DNA of 64,000 nt from positions 3,224,001 to 3,288,000 of the forward strand of contig NZ_CP151275.1 in NCBI RefSeq assembly GCF_038235435.1, in the 5' to 3' direction. Position numbers and translations under genes: made by a program. The DNA is from Niveibacterium sp. SC-1 (GTDB lineage: Bacteria; Pseudomonadota; Gammaproteobacteria; Burkholderiales; Rhodocyclaceae). Positions 54,634 to 63,423 of this stretch are shown here, piece after piece. How positions within the stretch are numbered: the stretch's first letter is position 1; each line of letters starts with the position of its first letter. The notes under the pieces were generated by a model. The model saw nothing but the letters and a program-made list of their open reading frames with translations. It did no database searches and was not told where the DNA came from.

Positions 54634-54664
54634 GCGCGCAGGCGGACCTGCCGGCCCGCTCAGC
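54629..54664. terminator. Shared hairpin spanning the stop codons of uspA and the small membrane gene
   Basis: GCTGAGCG and CGCTCAGC form an 8-bp outer stem enclosing GCAGG-CGGA-CCTGC. The uspA TGA (54631-54633) and the opposite-strand stop (54660-54662) both lie in the outer stem. No T-run follows on either strand, so efficiency as an intrinsic terminator is uncertain. Confidence 0.5.
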
Positions 54665-54905
54665 TCTCGCGCGGAAGGTGGTTGATCTCGCGCGAGCCGC
54701 GCTGATAGAAAAGTGTCGCCAGGCTGGAAGCGGCGCAGATCGCCCAGAAGGCAACGAAGCCGATCGAGTAGGTCGCCGTCGGCGAGAAATTGACCGGCTC
54801 GCCGAAGAAGAAAAGTTCGCGTGGATCGATCACGGCGAAGAACACCGCCTCTGCGACCGCGGCCACCCAGAAAGACGGCCACAACACCTGGATCAGTTTG
54901 TGCAC
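54660..54905 (-). CDS. Small membrane protein downstream of ccoH
   Basis: This 81-residue protein has two hydrophobic helices (IQVLWPSFWVAAVAEAVFFAVI, about 5-26, and TYSIGFVAFWAICAASSLATLFY, about 45-67) joined by DPRELFFFGEPVNFSPTA. I recall similar uncharacterised proteins beside cbb3 oxidase genes in Betaproteobacteria. The gene is separated from ccoH by 101 bases on the same strand. An accessory role in cbb3 assembly is an inference from position. Confidence 0.7.
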   Translation of the reverse strand: MHKLIQVLWPSFWVAAVAEAVFFAVIDPRELFFFGEPVNFSPTATYSIGFVAFWAICAASSLATLFYQRGSREINHLPRES

Positions 54906-55006
54906 GATTCACTCCTCTTGCGCCGGAGTACGCCCGACATCTCGCACTAACCGGCGGTCGCTGGCCGGTGGGCTATCTGCGTCCTAACGCAGCGACGCCC
55001 GCCGGA

Positions 55007-55540
55007 TCAAACGTCGCCAGCCGAATACGCCTTGGGGTCGAGCACCACGCCGTCGCGCGCGGGCAGAGTGGTCTCCGCATCCAGTCGCCACTGGCCGGCG
55101 GCATCCTCGAGATGAAAGCGCCAGCGTCCAGCCGGCAGCGGATGCAGCACGCCGACGTAGACATCTCCGGCGCGCGTCAGCGCGACCTCCTGGTCGGCGC
55201 CCGCGCGCGTCGGATGCGTCACTTTCAGGGTCAATCGCTCGGGCAGCGTGGCGCCCTTGGTGCTGGCGAGTGACACCCGCGCTGTGCCCTGCTCGACGAA
55301 CACCCGGCCCGTCAGCCCGCGCGCGACAGCCGCATCGACCCGCGCGAGCTGCTTGTTGATGCCCAGGCCCTCGCGATAGTAGTCCTGATCGACGACGCCA
55401 TCCTCCGAATACACCGCGATCAGCAAGGTGGCCACGCCTGCGATGACGACGATGCCCGGCAGGCCGAAGAGGATCCACGGCCAGGGCTCGCGGTACCAAG
55501 GGTTTCCGGCCTTCCGGGGCAGTGTCATGCTCATGCTCAT
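55007..55540 (-). CDS. ccoH: cbb3 oxidase assembly protein CcoH (FixH)
   Basis: CcoH (177 residues) is a single-pass membrane protein that stabilises the cbb3 complex. An N-terminal membrane helix at about 21-43 (PWPWILFGLPGIVVIAGVATLLIAVYS) is followed by the FixH signature DGVVDQDYYREGLGINKQLARVDAA and a beta-rich periplasmic domain. Its start overlaps the ccoG stop by four bases (ATGA). Confidence 0.92.
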   Translation of the reverse strand: MSMSMTLPRKAGNPWYREPWPWILFGLPGIVVIAGVATLLIAVYSEDGVVDQDYYREGLGINKQLARVDAAVARGLTGRVFVEQGTARVSLASTKGATLPERLTLKVTHPTRAGADQEVALTRAGDVYVGVLHPLPAGRWRFHLEDAAGQWRLDAETTLPARDGVVLDPKAYSAGDV

Positions 55541-57006
55541 TGCATTATGAAAGTGGACTTCTCGCGCAGGGCCATTTCGCCATCCGCGCTCTTGAGCTCG
55601 AAGAATATCTTGTGCGAGCCACGCGATAGATCGTCACCCGGAACGCGCACCTGCACCGGAACCTGCCGCGTCTCGGCCGGCGCCAGTTCGATGTCCTGGC
55701 CACGCGCCAGCCGGATACCCTCCAGCCCGCTCACCGACAGGTGCACCCGTTGCGGCCCTTCGGAGACGTTCATCAGTTGCAGCACATAGGCGTTCTCGAT
55801 GAGGCCATCCTCAACCTCGCGCGCCAGCGTGGCGCGGTCGCGGATCACGTCCATGCGCACGGGTTCGCGGCTGGCAATGCCCCAGATGAAACCGAAGATG
55901 ATCACCCACAGGATCGCGGTGTAGATGAGCGTGCGCGGCCGCAGCACATGCGCGAGGATCTCCTTGCGGCCCCAGTGCTTCCTCACCGCGTTCTCGGTGG
56001 AATAGCGGATGAGGCCACGCGGATAATTCATCTTGTCCATGACCTGGTCGCAAGCATCGATACAGGCGGCGCAGCCGATGCACTCGTACTGGAGCCCGTC
56101 GCGGATATCGATGCCCGTGGGGCACACCTGAACGCAGATGCCGCAATCCACGCAGTCGCCCAGGCCCTGGGCCTTGTAGTCGATACCTCTGCGACGCGAA
56201 CCGCGCGGGTCGCCGCGCTCCTGGTCGTAGCTGATGACCAGGGTATCAGGATCGAACATCACCGACTGGAAGCGCGCATAGGGGCACATGTACTTGCACA
56301 CCTGCTCGCGCATCACCCCGGCCATGAGGTAGGTGAAGCCGCCGTAGAAGAAGATCCAGAAAAGCTCCCAGCCGCCCGCCTCCCACTGCAGCAGCCCCGA
56401 CACCAGCTCCCGGATCGGCGTGAAGTAGCCGACGAAGGTGATACCGGTCCATAGCGAAACCAGGGTCCACGCGAGGTATTTGGTGCCCTTGATCGCCGCC
56501 TTGCGCGACGAGGCCGGCGCGGCATCGAGCTTCATCCGCTTGTTGCGGTCGCCTTCGATCTTCTCCTCGATCCAGAGGAACATCTGGGTATAGACCGTCT
56601 GCGGACAGGCGTAGCCACACCACAGGCGCCCCGCGACCGCGGTGAAGAGGAAGAGCGAGAGCGCGGAGATGATCAGCAGCACCGCCAGGTAGAGCACGTC
56701 CTGCGGCGAGAACACCAGCCCGAGGATGAAGAACTTACGGTGCGCGAGATCGAAGAGCACGGCCTGGCGCCCGTTCCAAGGCAACCAGCAGAATCCGTAG
56801 AAAACGATCTGGGTGAGCCACACCATGGCCCAGCGCCAGTTGGCAAAGACACCGCTCACCGCGCGCGGATAGACCTTGCGGCGGATCTCGTAGAGATCGT
56901 CGCTGTCGGCGGCAACGGAGGCGACCGGAATGACTTTGCGGGGCCGGACCTTGGGTTTGACGCTGGCTTGCGCGTCTTCCTTGGCTGGCGAGGACGGATC
57001 GCTCAT
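55537..57006 (-). CDS. ccoG: Cytochrome oxidase accessory protein CcoG (FixG, RdxA)
   Basis: CcoG (489 residues) is a membrane ferredoxin-like protein thought to reduce Cu(II) for cbb3 assembly. Five or so membrane helices flank the conserved GRLWCGYACPQTVYTQMFLWIEEKIEGDR and EQVCKYMCPYARFQSVMFDPDTLVISYD. Two cluster-binding motifs follow (CVDCGICVQVCPTGIDIRDGLQYECIGCAACIDACDQVM). The C-terminus is an Ig-like periplasmic domain. The start at 57006 gives a typical N-terminus, although no good Shine-Dalgarno is visible. Confidence 0.95.
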   Translation of the reverse strand: MSDPSSPAKEDAQASVKPKVRPRKVIPVASVAADSDDLYEIRRKVYPRAVSGVFANWRWAMVWLTQIVFYGFCWLPWNGRQAVLFDLAHRKFFILGLVFSPQDVLYLAVLLIISALSLFLFTAVAGRLWCGYACPQTVYTQMFLWIEEKIEGDRNKRMKLDAAPASSRKAAIKGTKYLAWTLVSLWTGITFVGYFTPIRELVSGLLQWEAGGWELFWIFFYGGFTYLMAGVMREQVCKYMCPYARFQSVMFDPDTLVISYDQERGDPRGSRRRGIDYKAQGLGDCVDCGICVQVCPTGIDIRDGLQYECIGCAACIDACDQVMDKMNYPRGLIRYSTENAVRKHWGRKEILAHVLRPRTLIYTAILWVIIFGFIWGIASREPVRMDVIRDRATLAREVEDGLIENAYVLQLMNVSEGPQRVHLSVSGLEGIRLARGQDIELAPAETRQVPVQVRVPGDDLSRGSHKIFFELKSADGEMALREKSTFIMQ

Positions 57007-57079
57007 GGCTGGGGAACCGGGATGGGGATGGCCGGGTACTGCTGCCGGCCGGTGCTGGAACACCGGCCGGTTGGATTCT

Positions 57080-58000
57080 TCACTGTGCGGCCGGAGCAGC
57101 TTCAGGCGTATTGCTCAGCCCGAAGACGTACGACGCAAGCAGTTTGATCTTCTTTTCGCCCAGCAGCGGACCAAAGGTCGGCATATGGCCGCCACGGCCC
57201 TTGGAAATCGTCTCGATCAGCGTCGTTTCGGAAGAACCGTACAACCACACCTTGTCGGTGAGATTGGGGGCGCCCAGGGCCGGGTTGCCCTTGCCTTCCG
57301 CGCCATGGCAAGCGACACAGTTCTGCTTGAAGACATCCTTGCCTCGTTGTGCGCGCAGGGAGTCGTGGCCGAGCCCTGAGAGCGAGCGCACATAGTTGGC
57401 CACGTCCTTGACGTTGTCGGCGCCCAGCTGCGCCCACGGCGGCATCCCACCGGTGCGGCCCTGCGTGACGGTCTCGACGATCCGCGCAGGCTCGCCGCCC
57501 CACAGCCAGTCGTGGTCAGTTAGGTTCGGGAAGCCCTTGGCGCCGTGCGCGTCCGAGCCATGGCATTGCGCGCAGTAGGTCAGAAAGAGGCGCTGCCCCA
57601 TCTCGCGCCCCTCGCGGTCCGCGGCGATGGCCGGCACATCCAGGTTGGCGAAGCGTTCGAAGCGAGCGTCGAAGGCCTTGTCGGCCTTGGCGCGTTCGGC
57701 CTCGTACTGACCCACGCCGCTCCAGCCGAACTTTCCGGCAAAGAGGCCCAGCCCCGGGAAGAGCAGCAGGTAGCCAACCGCGAAGATGATCGTCAGCCAG
57801 AACAGGTACAACCACCAGCGCGGCAGCGGGTTGTTCCACTCCTGCAGGTCGTCGTCCCACACATGCCCGTGCAGTTCGATCTTCTCAGTCGCAGGCTTGC
57901 GGGTCATGTTGCCCAGAAGCACCCACACCAGGAACAGCAGGCTGCCCACCACCAGCACTGCCACGTAATAGCCCCAGAACGGGGTCACGAAATCGCTCAT
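57080..58000 (-). CDS. ccoP: cbb3 oxidase dihaem subunit CcoP
   Basis: CcoP (306 residues) is the membrane-anchored dihaem cytochrome c of cbb3 oxidase. It has two N-terminal membrane helices (GYYVAVLVVGSLLFLVWVLL; WWLYLFWLTIIFAVGYLLLFP), the conserved HVWDDDLQEWNNPLPRWW, and two haem sites, CAQCH and CVACH. Axial Met ligands are likely in GGMPPW and GHMPTF. It starts four bases after ccoQ. Confidence 0.97.
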   Translation of the reverse strand: MSDFVTPFWGYYVAVLVVGSLLFLVWVLLGNMTRKPATEKIELHGHVWDDDLQEWNNPLPRWWLYLFWLTIIFAVGYLLLFPGLGLFAGKFGWSGVGQYEAERAKADKAFDARFERFANLDVPAIAADREGREMGQRLFLTYCAQCHGSDAHGAKGFPNLTDHDWLWGGEPARIVETVTQGRTGGMPPWAQLGADNVKDVANYVRSLSGLGHDSLRAQRGKDVFKQNCVACHGAEGKGNPALGAPNLTDKVWLYGSSETTLIETISKGRGGHMPTFGPLLGEKKIKLLASYVFGLSNTPEAAPAAQ

Positions 58001-58004
58001 CGCG

Positions 58005-58184
58005 TCATCCTTGTTTTTCGTCGGACGAGGCAGCCTCGTGCGGCTGGTCGTCTTCGTCGAAGGGGATGTGGGCCGCCTGTTCGAACTTCTTCTTCGCGCC
58101 CTTGCTGTAGGCCTGGATGCAGATCGCCACGAAGCAGATCAGCCCCAGCACGGTAGACGCGATATGTACGAAAGTGAAATCCAT
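58005..58184 (-). CDS. ccoQ: cbb3 oxidase small subunit CcoQ
   Basis: This 59-residue frame fits exactly between ccoO and ccoP. It encodes one membrane helix (FTFVHIASTVLGLICFVAICIQAYS, about 4-27) followed by KGAKKKFEQAAHIPFDEDD and an acidic tail, the standard CcoQ pattern. CcoQ stabilises the assembled oxidase. The stop is five bases before the ccoP start. Confidence 0.92.
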   Translation of the reverse strand: MDFTFVHIASTVLGLICFVAICIQAYSKGAKKKFEQAAHIPFDEDDQPHEAASSDEKQG

Positions 58185-58201
58185 GCGACCCGGCTCCGTC
58201 C

Positions 58202-58813
58202 TTACTTGACGCCCTTGAGCGCCGTACCCAGTCCCTGCAGGTAGGCGACCAGTGCATCCATCTCGGTCTTGCCCTCCAGCGCCTTGGGCGCCGCGGCAAT
58301 CTCGGCATCGGTGTAGGGCACGCCCACGACACGCAGCGCCTTCATCTTGGCCTGGATGTCATCGGAACGGGCCGGACGTTCGAGCCAGGTGAAGGCCGGC
58401 ATGTTCGACTCCGGCACCACGTCGCGCGGGTTGTTCAGGTGGATGCGATGCCACTCGTCCGAGTAGCGGCCGCCCACGCGTGCGAGGTCCGGGCCGGTGC
58501 GCTTGGAGCCCCACTGGAACGGGTGGTCGTAGACGAACTCGCCCGCGACCGAATAGTGGCCATAGCGCTCGGTCTCCGCGCGGAAGGGCCGGATCATCTG
58601 CGAGTGGCAGTTGTAGCAGCCCTCACGCAGGTAGATGTCACGGCCCACGAGACGCACCGGATCGTAAGGCTTCACGCCTTCGACCGGCTGCGTGGTGGAT
58701 TTCTGGAAGAAGAGCGGCACGATCTCGACGAGACCGCCGACGCTCACGGTGAGGATGGTCAGGATGATCAGCCAGCTGACGTTCTTCTCGACCAGTTCGT
58801 TGTTCATTGCCAT
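58202..58813 (-). CDS. ccoO: cbb3 oxidase monohaem subunit CcoO
   Basis: CcoO (203 residues) is the membrane-anchored monohaem cytochrome c. The N-terminal helix ([23 protein letters not shown]) precedes [66 protein letters not shown], with haem motif CYNCH and the typical family block. It follows ccoN by 19 bases. Confidence 0.97.
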   Translation of the reverse strand: MAMNNELVEKNVSWLIILTILTVSVGGLVEIVPLFFQKSTTQPVEGVKPYDPVRLVGRDIYLREGCYNCHSQMIRPFRAETERYGHYSVAGEFVYDHPFQWGSKRTGPDLARVGGRYSDEWHRIHLNNPRDVVPESNMPAFTWLERPARSDDIQAKMKALRVVGVPYTDAEIAAAPKALEGKTEMDALVAYLQGLGTALKGVK

Positions 58814-58832
58814 GTTTATCGGTCTCCCTCGC

Positions 58833-60254
58833 TCAGTGGGCAGCGGCCGGCAGGATCACCGGTGCGTTGTAGGCCTTGCCCGCGGCGATGGTGCGCACCA
58901 TGTTGTAGGCCATGATGAACATGCCGGAGAGGAAGAGCACGCCGCCGAGCAGGCGGATCTGCCAGAAGGGATAGCTCGCCTTCACGCTCTCTGCAAAGGC
59001 GTAGGTCAGGGTGCCGTCCGGGTTCGTGGCACGCCACATCAGCCCCTGCATCACACCGGCGATCCACATCGAGGCGATGTAGAGCACGACGCCGATCGTG
59101 GCGATCCAGAAGTGCATGGTGATGAGCTTGATCGAGTACATCTCGGCGCGGCCCCAGAGGCGCGGGATCAGGTAGTAGATCGAGCCGATGGAGATCATCG
59201 CCACCCAGCCCAGCGCACCGGCATGCACATGGCCAATGGTCCAGTCCGTGTAGTGCGAGAGCGCGTTGACCGTCTTGATGGACATCATCGGGCCTTCGAA
59301 GGTCGACATGCCGTAGAAGGACAGCGAGGTGATCAGGAACTTGAGGATGGGGTCGTCACGCAGTTTGTGCCAGGCACCCGAGAGGGTCATGATCCCGTTG
59401 ATCATGCCGCCCCAGGACGGCGCCAGCAGGATCAGCGAGAACACCATGCCGAGCGACTGGGTCCAGTCAGGCAAGGCCGTGTAGTGCAGGTGGTGCGGGC
59501 CCGCCCACATGTAGGTGAAGATCAGCGCCCAGAAGTGCACCACCGAGAGGCGGTACGAATAGACCGGGCGGCCGGCCTGCTTGGGCACAAAGTAATACAT
59601 CATCCCCAGGAAGCCTGCGGTGAGGAAGAAGCCCACCGCATTGTGGCCGTACCACCACTGCACCATCGCATCCTGCACGCCGGCGTAGGCGGAGTAGGAC
59701 TTCCAGAAGGTGACCGGAATCTCGGCACTATTGACGATGTGCAGCAGGGCCACGGCCAGGATGAAGCCGCCGTAGAACCAGTTCGCCACGTAGATGTGCG
59801 AGGTCTTGCGCTTGGCGATGGTGCCGAAGAAGACCACCGCGTAGCTCACCCACACCACCGCGATCAGGATGTCGATCGGCCATTCGAGCTCCGCGTACTC
59901 TTTGCCCGAGGTGTAGCCCAGCGGCAGCGTGATCGCAGCGAGCACGATGACCAGTTGCCAGCCCCAGAACGTGAAGCTCGCGAGCCAAGGCGCAAACAGC
60001 CCCGTGTGGCTCGTCCGTTGCACCACGTAGTAAGAGGTGGCGAACAAGGCGCAGCCGCCAAAGGCAAAAATCACCGCATTCGTATGCAGCGGTCGCAGCC
60101 GACCAAAGTGGAACCACTCCGCAAAGTTCAGCTCCGGCCATACCAGCTGGGCGGCCACGATGACCCCCACCAGCATGCCTACGATTCCCCACACTACGGT
60201 CATGACGGCGAACTGCCGTACGACTCCGTAGTCGTAAGTCGCTTGCGATTGCAT
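58833..60254 (-). CDS. ccoN: cbb3 oxidase catalytic subunit CcoN
   Basis: CcoN (473 residues) is the haem-copper catalytic subunit with twelve membrane helices. Characteristic blocks include [111 protein letters not shown] and [24 protein letters not shown], which hold the metal-ligand histidines and active-site Tyr. A perfect FNR box with correctly spaced -10 lies upstream, so expression should rise at low oxygen. Confidence 0.98.
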   Translation of the reverse strand: MQSQATYDYGVVRQFAVMTVVWGIVGMLVGVIVAAQLVWPELNFAEWFHFGRLRPLHTNAVIFAFGGCALFATSYYVVQRTSHTGLFAPWLASFTFWGWQLVIVLAAITLPLGYTSGKEYAELEWPIDILIAVVWVSYAVVFFGTIAKRKTSHIYVANWFYGGFILAVALLHIVNSAEIPVTFWKSYSAYAGVQDAMVQWWYGHNAVGFFLTAGFLGMMYYFVPKQAGRPVYSYRLSVVHFWALIFTYMWAGPHHLHYTALPDWTQSLGMVFSLILLAPSWGGMINGIMTLSGAWHKLRDDPILKFLITSLSFYGMSTFEGPMMSIKTVNALSHYTDWTIGHVHAGALGWVAMISIGSIYYLIPRLWGRAEMYSIKLITMHFWIATIGVVLYIASMWIAGVMQGLMWRATNPDGTLTYAFAESVKASYPFWQIRLLGGVLFLSGMFIMAYNMVRTIAAGKAYNAPVILPAAAH

Positions 60255-60336
60255 GTCGGATTTTCCTTGAACGGCGGACCTGTTTTGACGCGCAGCGCTT
60301 CCCCCACTGATGGCTCAGTAGCGCTACACCTAATGG

Positions 60337-60377
60337 ATCATAGGAGGAGTTCCCGCAATTCTCTTGATCGATATCAA
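60337..60377 (-). promoter_or_regulatory. FNR-dependent class II promoter of ccoNOQP
   Basis: TTGAT-CGAT-ATCAA (60364-60377) is a perfect FNR box. On the minus strand TATGAT (60337-60342) is a good -10, putting the site centre about 40.5 bases upstream of the predicted start near 60330. The leader to ccoN would be about 75 bases. Confidence 0.88.
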
Positions 60378-60460
60378 GAAGGGAATATTGCGCCGCGGTA
60401 TCCGTGGCGGCCGCACAACAGAAAATGCGGAAAAGGACGCGCAAGCGGGGGGTGTGGACG

Positions 60461-60489
60461 AAAAAAAGGGTGCGTCGCTAGACGCACCC
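60461..60489 (-). terminator. Strong intrinsic terminator between ccoS and ccoN
   Basis: On the minus strand GGGTGCGTC-TAGC-GACGCACCC is a perfect 9-bp stem with a 4-base loop followed by seven Ts. It ends either the candidate small RNA or the ccoIS transcript. Confidence 0.92.
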
Positions 60490-60570
60490 CCAACCCCAAC
60501 AGAGAGACGAAACCAAGCGTTAGCCGCTTGCACGGAGGAGATCGCTTGCGCGATCAGACCCGCTCGGTTG
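60461..60570 (-). ncRNA. Candidate FNR-activated small RNA between ccoS and ccoN
   Basis: A transcript starting near 60570 and ending in the T-run at 60461 would be about 110 bases. From its 5' end it has a 6-bp hairpin GATCGC-GCAA-GCGATC (60540-60555) with a GNRA loop, then a single-stranded CTCCTCC (60534-60540) complementary to Shine-Dalgarno sequences. A second 6-bp hairpin CAAGCG-GCTAA-CGCTTG (60514-60530), a pyrimidine- then G-rich stretch, and a 9-bp terminator follow. No reading frame is credible. The layout resembles FNR-induced small RNAs such as FnrS and AniS in concept, not in sequence. It could instead be the 3' end of the ccoIS mRNA. Confidence 0.6.
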
Positions 60571-60576
60571 AGATTG

Positions 60577-60618
60577 AGTATCCGCCCGCCAAGCCTTGCC
60601 CGCATTGACTCACGTCAA
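60577..60618 (-). promoter_or_regulatory. FNR-type class II promoter of the candidate small RNA
   Basis: TTGAC-TCAC-GTCAA (60605-60618) keeps the TTGA-N6-TCAA core and overlaps the ccoS stop. On the minus strand GATACT (60577-60582) is a fair -10, giving a site centre about 41.5 bases before a start near 60570. Confidence 0.6.
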
Positions 60619-60821
60619 TCGCGGCGCCCTTCCCCGCCGGGGCCATTTCCGGGAGGCGACTCCGCAGCTTCTTCGGGTGCGCGGTCGTCGTCCATCAAGA
60701 CCCGGTAGGCCGGACCCTCAAGGTCGTCGAACTGGCCGCTGCGCACGAACCACCACAAGGCGATCCCGATCAGGAAGACCAGCACCACCGAGAGTGGAAT
60801 CAGCAGATAGAGGATTTCCAT
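60615..60821 (-). CDS. ccoS: cbb3 oxidase maturation protein CcoS
   Basis: CcoS (68 residues) is a small membrane protein needed for cofactor insertion in cbb3 oxidase. One helix (ILYLLIPLSVVLVFLIGIALWWFV, about 3-26) is followed by the family signature RSGQFDDLEGPAYRVLMDDD. The tail is rich in Pro, Gly and Glu. It begins directly after the ccoI stop. Confidence 0.95.
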   Translation of the reverse strand: MEILYLLIPLSVVLVFLIGIALWWFVRSGQFDDLEGPAYRVLMDDDRAPEEAAESPPGNGPGGEGRRD

Positions 60822-63311
60822 TCAGCGCGCCTTGGCCGGAATCGGGACTGCCTTGCCCGGCGCCTCTGCCCGCAGGAGGCGCAAGGCGTTGAGCACGACC
60901 AGGAGCGAGCTGGCCGACATCCCGATGCCGGCCATCCAGGGCGTGACCCATCCGGCCATCGCCAGGGGAATCGCCAACACGTTGTAGCCAAAGGACCAGG
61001 CCAGGTTCTGCCGCACCACCCGCATCGTCCGCCGCGCCAGTCTGCGCCCCGCGGGCAAGGGCGCGAGGCGCTCGCCCAGCAGCACCACGTCAGCATGCGT
61101 GCGCGCAAGCTCGGTTCCGCCGCCGATGGCGATCGAGACCTGCGCCTGCGCCAGTACCGGCGCGTCGTTCACGCCATCGCCGAGCATTGCGACCGTGTGC
61201 CCGCGCGATTGCCACGCCCGCACGGCCTCATGTTTGTCCTGCGGCAGGAGACCGCCGCGCGCGTCCGCTATGCCGAGTTGCGCAGCGACATCGCGCACCA
61301 CCTCTGGCGCATCGCCAGAGAGCATCGCGATCCGCGCACCCTCGCCCTCAAGAGTGCGCAGGCTCTCGGCTGCATCCGCGCGCAGGGCGTCTTCAAAGAA
61401 AAGGATGCCCAGGCCCTGCCCGTCGCGCGCGAGCCACACGCGGCTGCGCCCGCCGAAGTCGTCCGAGGGCAAGGGCGCGATCTCGGCGACGAAGCCAGGG
61501 TTGCCGATACGCAGACGCCCCTCGGCGCCCAGGCCTTCCACGCCGCGCCCCGTGACGGCCACGCACTCGCGCACTGCGGGTAGCCTGAGGCCTCGCGCCT
61601 CGGCCGCCTCCACCACGGCGCGCGCGATCGCGTGCTCTGCGCCGCGCTCCAGCGTCGCCGCCAGGGCGAGGACATCGTCCTGCGAGGCACCACCCAGACT
61701 CCGGATCTCGACGAGTCGCAGACGCCCTTCGGTCAGGGTCCCGGTCTTGTCGAAGGCGAAAAGGTCGGCACGCGCGAGTGCCTCGATCGCATGGCCGCGG
61801 GTAACCAGCAGACCCAGCCGCCCCATCCGCTCGGTCGCCACGGTCAGTGCCACCGGCGTCGCCAGCGAGAGTGCGCAGGGGCAGCTGACCACCAGCACCG
61901 AGGTGAAGATCCAGACCGCGCGTGCCGGATCGTGCAGGCCCCAGAAGATGGCGGTGAAGATCGCGAGCACCAGCAGCGCCACCACAAAGTGTGACGCCAC
62001 CCGATCAGCCTGTTCGACGATGCGCGGCCGCTCGGCCTGCGCCCGCGCCACCAACTGGCGGACCGACGCGATGCGCGTGCCCTCGCCCACTGCGCTGGCG
62101 CGGATCACCAGCGGGCTGCCGCCATTGACGCTGCCGGCCGCGACCTCGTCGCCCACGCTGCGGGCCCGCGGCCGGCTCTCCCCGGTCAGCCAGGACTCAT
62201 CCAGTTCGCTGCGACCGTCGAGGATCTCGCCGTCAGCAGGAACCGCCTCTCCGGGACGGATGCGCAGTACGTCGCCAGGCTGGAGCAGGCTCGCCGGCAC
62301 CCGCTCGCCCGTTTCGTCGGGCCAATGGGGCAGGTGTTCGGCGAAGGCCGGCACGATCCTGCCCAGCTCCTCCGTTCCACGCACCGCGCGCTGGCGTGCC
62401 AGCATCTCGAGGTAGCGGCCGCAGAGCAGCAGGAAGACGAACATCGTCACCGAGTCGTAGTACACCTCGGGCCCACCCGTGAGCGTCGCCCACAGGCTCG
62501 CGAGGAAGGCCGCGCCCACGCCCAGCGCTACCGGTACGTCCATGCCCAGGTGGCGCAGGCGCACGTCGCGCCACGCGCGACGGAAGAAGGGAGCGGCCGA
62601 ATAGAGCACCACCGGCAACGTGAGCGCCAGGCTGGCCCAGCGCATCAGGTATTCGACGTCGGCCGTCATCTCGCCGGGTTTGGCGATGTACACCGGATAG
62701 GCGTACATCATCACCTGCATCATGCCGAAGCCCGCGACCAGCAGGCGCCACAAAGCCGATCGTCGCTCGCTCTGGGCTACGAGCTCGGTCTTGTGCGGAT
62801 CGAAGGGGTGGGCGCGATAGCCGATTGCGGCCACCGCCGCGAGGATCTTCGACAGCGCAATCTCGGCCTCGCGCCAGCGCACCCGCGCACGTCGCGTCGC
62901 GTAGTTCACCTGCACCGCGGTGACGCCCGGCAGCTTTGCCAGATGCTGCTCGTTGAGCCACACGCAGGCCGCGCAGGTGATGCCTTCGAGGATCAGATCG
63001 GCTTCGCGCTCGCCTTCGCCCACGGGCCGCACGAAGCTCTTCTGGAACTCGGGATGATCGAAGAGACCCAGTTCTTCAAGGTCAGGCGGCATCGCCTCGC
63101 GGCGCGAATCCGGCAGCGCATCGCGATGGCGGTAGTAGTCCCCCAGGCCGGCATCGGCAATCGCCTGCGCCACGGCGGCACAACCCGCGCAGCACATCCG
63201 TTGCGACACCCCACCGAGCCTGACCACATGGTGGACGCCGGCTGCAATCGGCAGACCGCAGTGGTAACACGCCTGCGCGGTATCGGCAGGAGGGGCGAGG
63301 ACTTCGGACAC
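60822..63311 (-). CDS. ccoI: Copper-exporting P-type ATPase for cbb3 assembly CcoI
   Basis: CcoI (829 residues) moves Cu(I) to the periplasm for CcoN. An N-terminal Cys-rich region (CYHCGLPI; RMCCAGCAAVAQAI) is followed by an HMA domain (GITCAACVWLNEQHL). Eight membrane helices hold the copper motif SCPCALSLATP. The P-type core is complete: TGES, DKTGTLTEG, GDGVNDAPVLAQAQVSIA. I chose the GTG at 63311 because GGAG lies five bases upstream; the frame is open for eleven more codons but without a ribosome site. Confidence 0.95.
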   Translation of the reverse strand: MSEVLAPPADTAQACYHCGLPIAAGVHHVVRLGGVSQRMCCAGCAAVAQAIADAGLGDYYRHRDALPDSRREAMPPDLEELGLFDHPEFQKSFVRPVGEGEREADLILEGITCAACVWLNEQHLAKLPGVTAVQVNYATRRARVRWREAEIALSKILAAVAAIGYRAHPFDPHKTELVAQSERRSALWRLLVAGFGMMQVMMYAYPVYIAKPGEMTADVEYLMRWASLALTLPVVLYSAAPFFRRAWRDVRLRHLGMDVPVALGVGAAFLASLWATLTGGPEVYYDSVTMFVFLLLCGRYLEMLARQRAVRGTEELGRIVPAFAEHLPHWPDETGERVPASLLQPGDVLRIRPGEAVPADGEILDGRSELDESWLTGESRPRARSVGDEVAAGSVNGGSPLVIRASAVGEGTRIASVRQLVARAQAERPRIVEQADRVASHFVVALLVLAIFTAIFWGLHDPARAVWIFTSVLVVSCPCALSLATPVALTVATERMGRLGLLVTRGHAIEALARADLFAFDKTGTLTEGRLRLVEIRSLGGASQDDVLALAATLERGAEHAIARAVVEAAEARGLRLPAVRECVAVTGRGVEGLGAEGRLRIGNPGFVAEIAPLPSDDFGGRSRVWLARDGQGLGILFFEDALRADAAESLRTLEGEGARIAMLSGDAPEVVRDVAAQLGIADARGGLLPQDKHEAVRAWQSRGHTVAMLGDGVNDAPVLAQAQVSIAIGGGTELARTHADVVLLGERLAPLPAGRRLARRTMRVVRQNLAWSFGYNVLAIPLAMAGWVTPWMAGIGMSASSLLVVLNALRLLRAEAPGKAVPIPAKAR

Positions 63312-63423
63312 AAATGCTCCAGGGCGGGCGCCTGCGGCGCGCACGCGTCAGGCGAAGCCCGCAAGCCTAGCAGACGCCGCTTGAGGCCCTTTGCGTTACC
63401 ACAGCCGCGAGCGCCCGCCTGCG

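Noticed and set aside
58692..60608. 638-codon plus-strand frame opposite ccoN and ccoO
   Set aside because: It is the antisense of strongly conserved oxidase genes and its composition is typical of a shadow frame.
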